Positions 14,591-14,901 of a stretch of 14,901 nt of DNA are shown one piece after another; position 1 is the stretch's first letter; the number at the start of each line of letters is the position of its first letter. The position numbers and the translations under genes were made by a program. Origin of the DNA: an uncultured Collinsella sp. Lineage in GTDB: Bacteria > Actinomycetota > Coriobacteriia > Coriobacteriales > Coriobacteriaceae. The stretch covers positions 1-14,901 of the forward strand of contig CABRHH010000039.1 in NCBI GenBank assembly GCA_902470695.1, in the 5' to 3' direction. The notes beneath the pieces were generated by a model that was given only the letters and a program-made list of their open reading frames with translations, was not told where the DNA came from and searched no databases.

Positions 14591-14855
14591 GGGTTCGGGT
14601 TCTGTCCATCGGCGCATATCGGGTTCGGGTTTCGGCCATCGGCGTATCCCGGGTTCGGGTTTCGTCCATCCAGAGGGGTTTTCGACCCCTGAACGGCTCG
14701 GACACGAACCCGCGATCTCTCGATGGACCGCATGCGAACCCTGGATTCTGGGACGGACACAACCCGAGCTCGGGTTCCGTCCATTCGCTCATCCCGGGTT
14801 CGGATCCTGTCCATCGGCGCATATCGGGTTCGAGTTTCGGCCATTCGGGGATGCG
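14591..14855. repeat. Mosaic array of nine degenerate 30-bp repeats in both orientations
   Basis: The unit begins GGGTTCGGGTTTCGTCCATC and ends about GGCGCATATC. Forward copies start at 14591, 14621 and 14651. Three inverted copies occupy 14682-14711, 14712-14741 and 14742-14771. Three more forward copies start at 14766, 14796 and 14826. Copies at 14591, 14621 and 14796 are closest to one another; the inverted ones are most diverged. At the left junction the tails face each other and form the hairpin AGGGGT-TTTCG-ACCCCT (14674-14690). At the right junction the heads overlap in a perfect 16-bp palindrome, AACCCGAGCTCGGGTT (14761-14776), flanked by GGACGG (14751-14756) and CCGTCC (14777-14782). 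The alternating layout resembles bacterial interspersed mosaic elements. Confidence 0.8.
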
Positions 14856-14863
14856 GACGTTTT

Positions 14864-14887
14864 CCTGGACCGGCCTAGACGGCCAGG
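14864..14887. other. Inverted repeat at the window edge
   Basis: CCTGG-A-CCG (14864-14872) pairs with CGG-CCAGG (14880-14887), eight pairs with one bulged A and a seven-base loop. Its role cannot be judged because the neighbouring gene lies outside the window. There is no T-run for either strand. Confidence 0.3.
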
Positions 14888-14901
14888 CCGAGCCGCTTCC
14901 T

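Noticed and set aside
14422..14844. Minus-strand frame with a 10-residue repeat (NPNP-containing) over the 30-bp array
   Set aside because: Because 30 is a multiple of three, every open frame over the array gives a 10-residue periodic peptide. No ribosome binding site precedes the ATG, and the inverted block breaks the pattern.
14591..14855. CRISPR array or tRNA T-arm copies
   Set aside because: The units are contiguous and degenerate, with no unique spacers and with both orientations, so it is not a CRISPR array. GGGTTCGGATCC-like words resemble a tRNA T-arm, but flanking bases do not fold into a cloverleaf and other units lose the resemblance.

Overview
The window is a stretch of G+C-rich actinobacterial chromosome. 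Gene style and protein families (GluBCD-like amino-acid importer, a short DXS-like protein, an FtsX/MacB-type exporter with Ala/Ser/Thr-rich inserts) best fit a gut Coriobacteriia member such as Collinsella or a relative. This placement is by eye, without a database search. There is no rRNA, tRNA, CRISPR array, transposase or integrase, and I see no clear multi-gene defence or mobile system.

Layout, left to right. (1) Plus strand: a DUF5131 / phage Gp37-Gp68-type protein with a radical-SAM-like cysteine motif and an extra C-terminal cysteine cluster (157-1080), then a small YjdJ-type GNAT acetyltransferase (1196-1504) behind a consensus -35 box. (2) Minus strand: a small putative lipoprotein of unknown function (1643-2092), then a PuuD-like class I glutamine amidotransferase (2353-3114). 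(3) Minus strand: a complete polar amino-acid ABC importer, read in the order binding lipoprotein (5955-6944), permease (5172-5831), permease (4318-5175, ATGA overlap with the previous gene) and ATPase (3313-4068, after a 249-bp spacer). A strong hairpin sits between the binding-protein gene and the first permease. Binding protein, two permeases and ATPase together would make one importer, probably for glutamate or glutamine. The neighbouring amidotransferase may link loosely to glutamyl-compound metabolism.

(4) An AT-richer divergent intergenic region (6945-7284) separates the importer from a plus-strand DXS-like gene (7285-9336). That protein is unusual: a thiamine-diphosphate enzyme of the short DXS-like type, with a substituted active-site histidine and a low-complexity linker of about 95 residues. 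It ends exactly where the convergent ogt gene (9337-9960, minus) ends. (5) Minus strand: a two-gene ABC exporter, consisting of a LolD/MacB-type ATPase (13590-14291) followed by a very large FtsX-type permease (10021-13587) with long coiled-coil stretches, with ogt 60 bp downstream. (6) The right end (14292-14901) has no credible gene. It holds a putative promoter and leader hairpin for the exporter, and a nine-unit array of degenerate 30-bp repeats arranged as three forward, three inverted and three forward (14591-14855).

The points most worth following up are the mosaic 30-bp repeat array and the divergent DXS-like enzyme.
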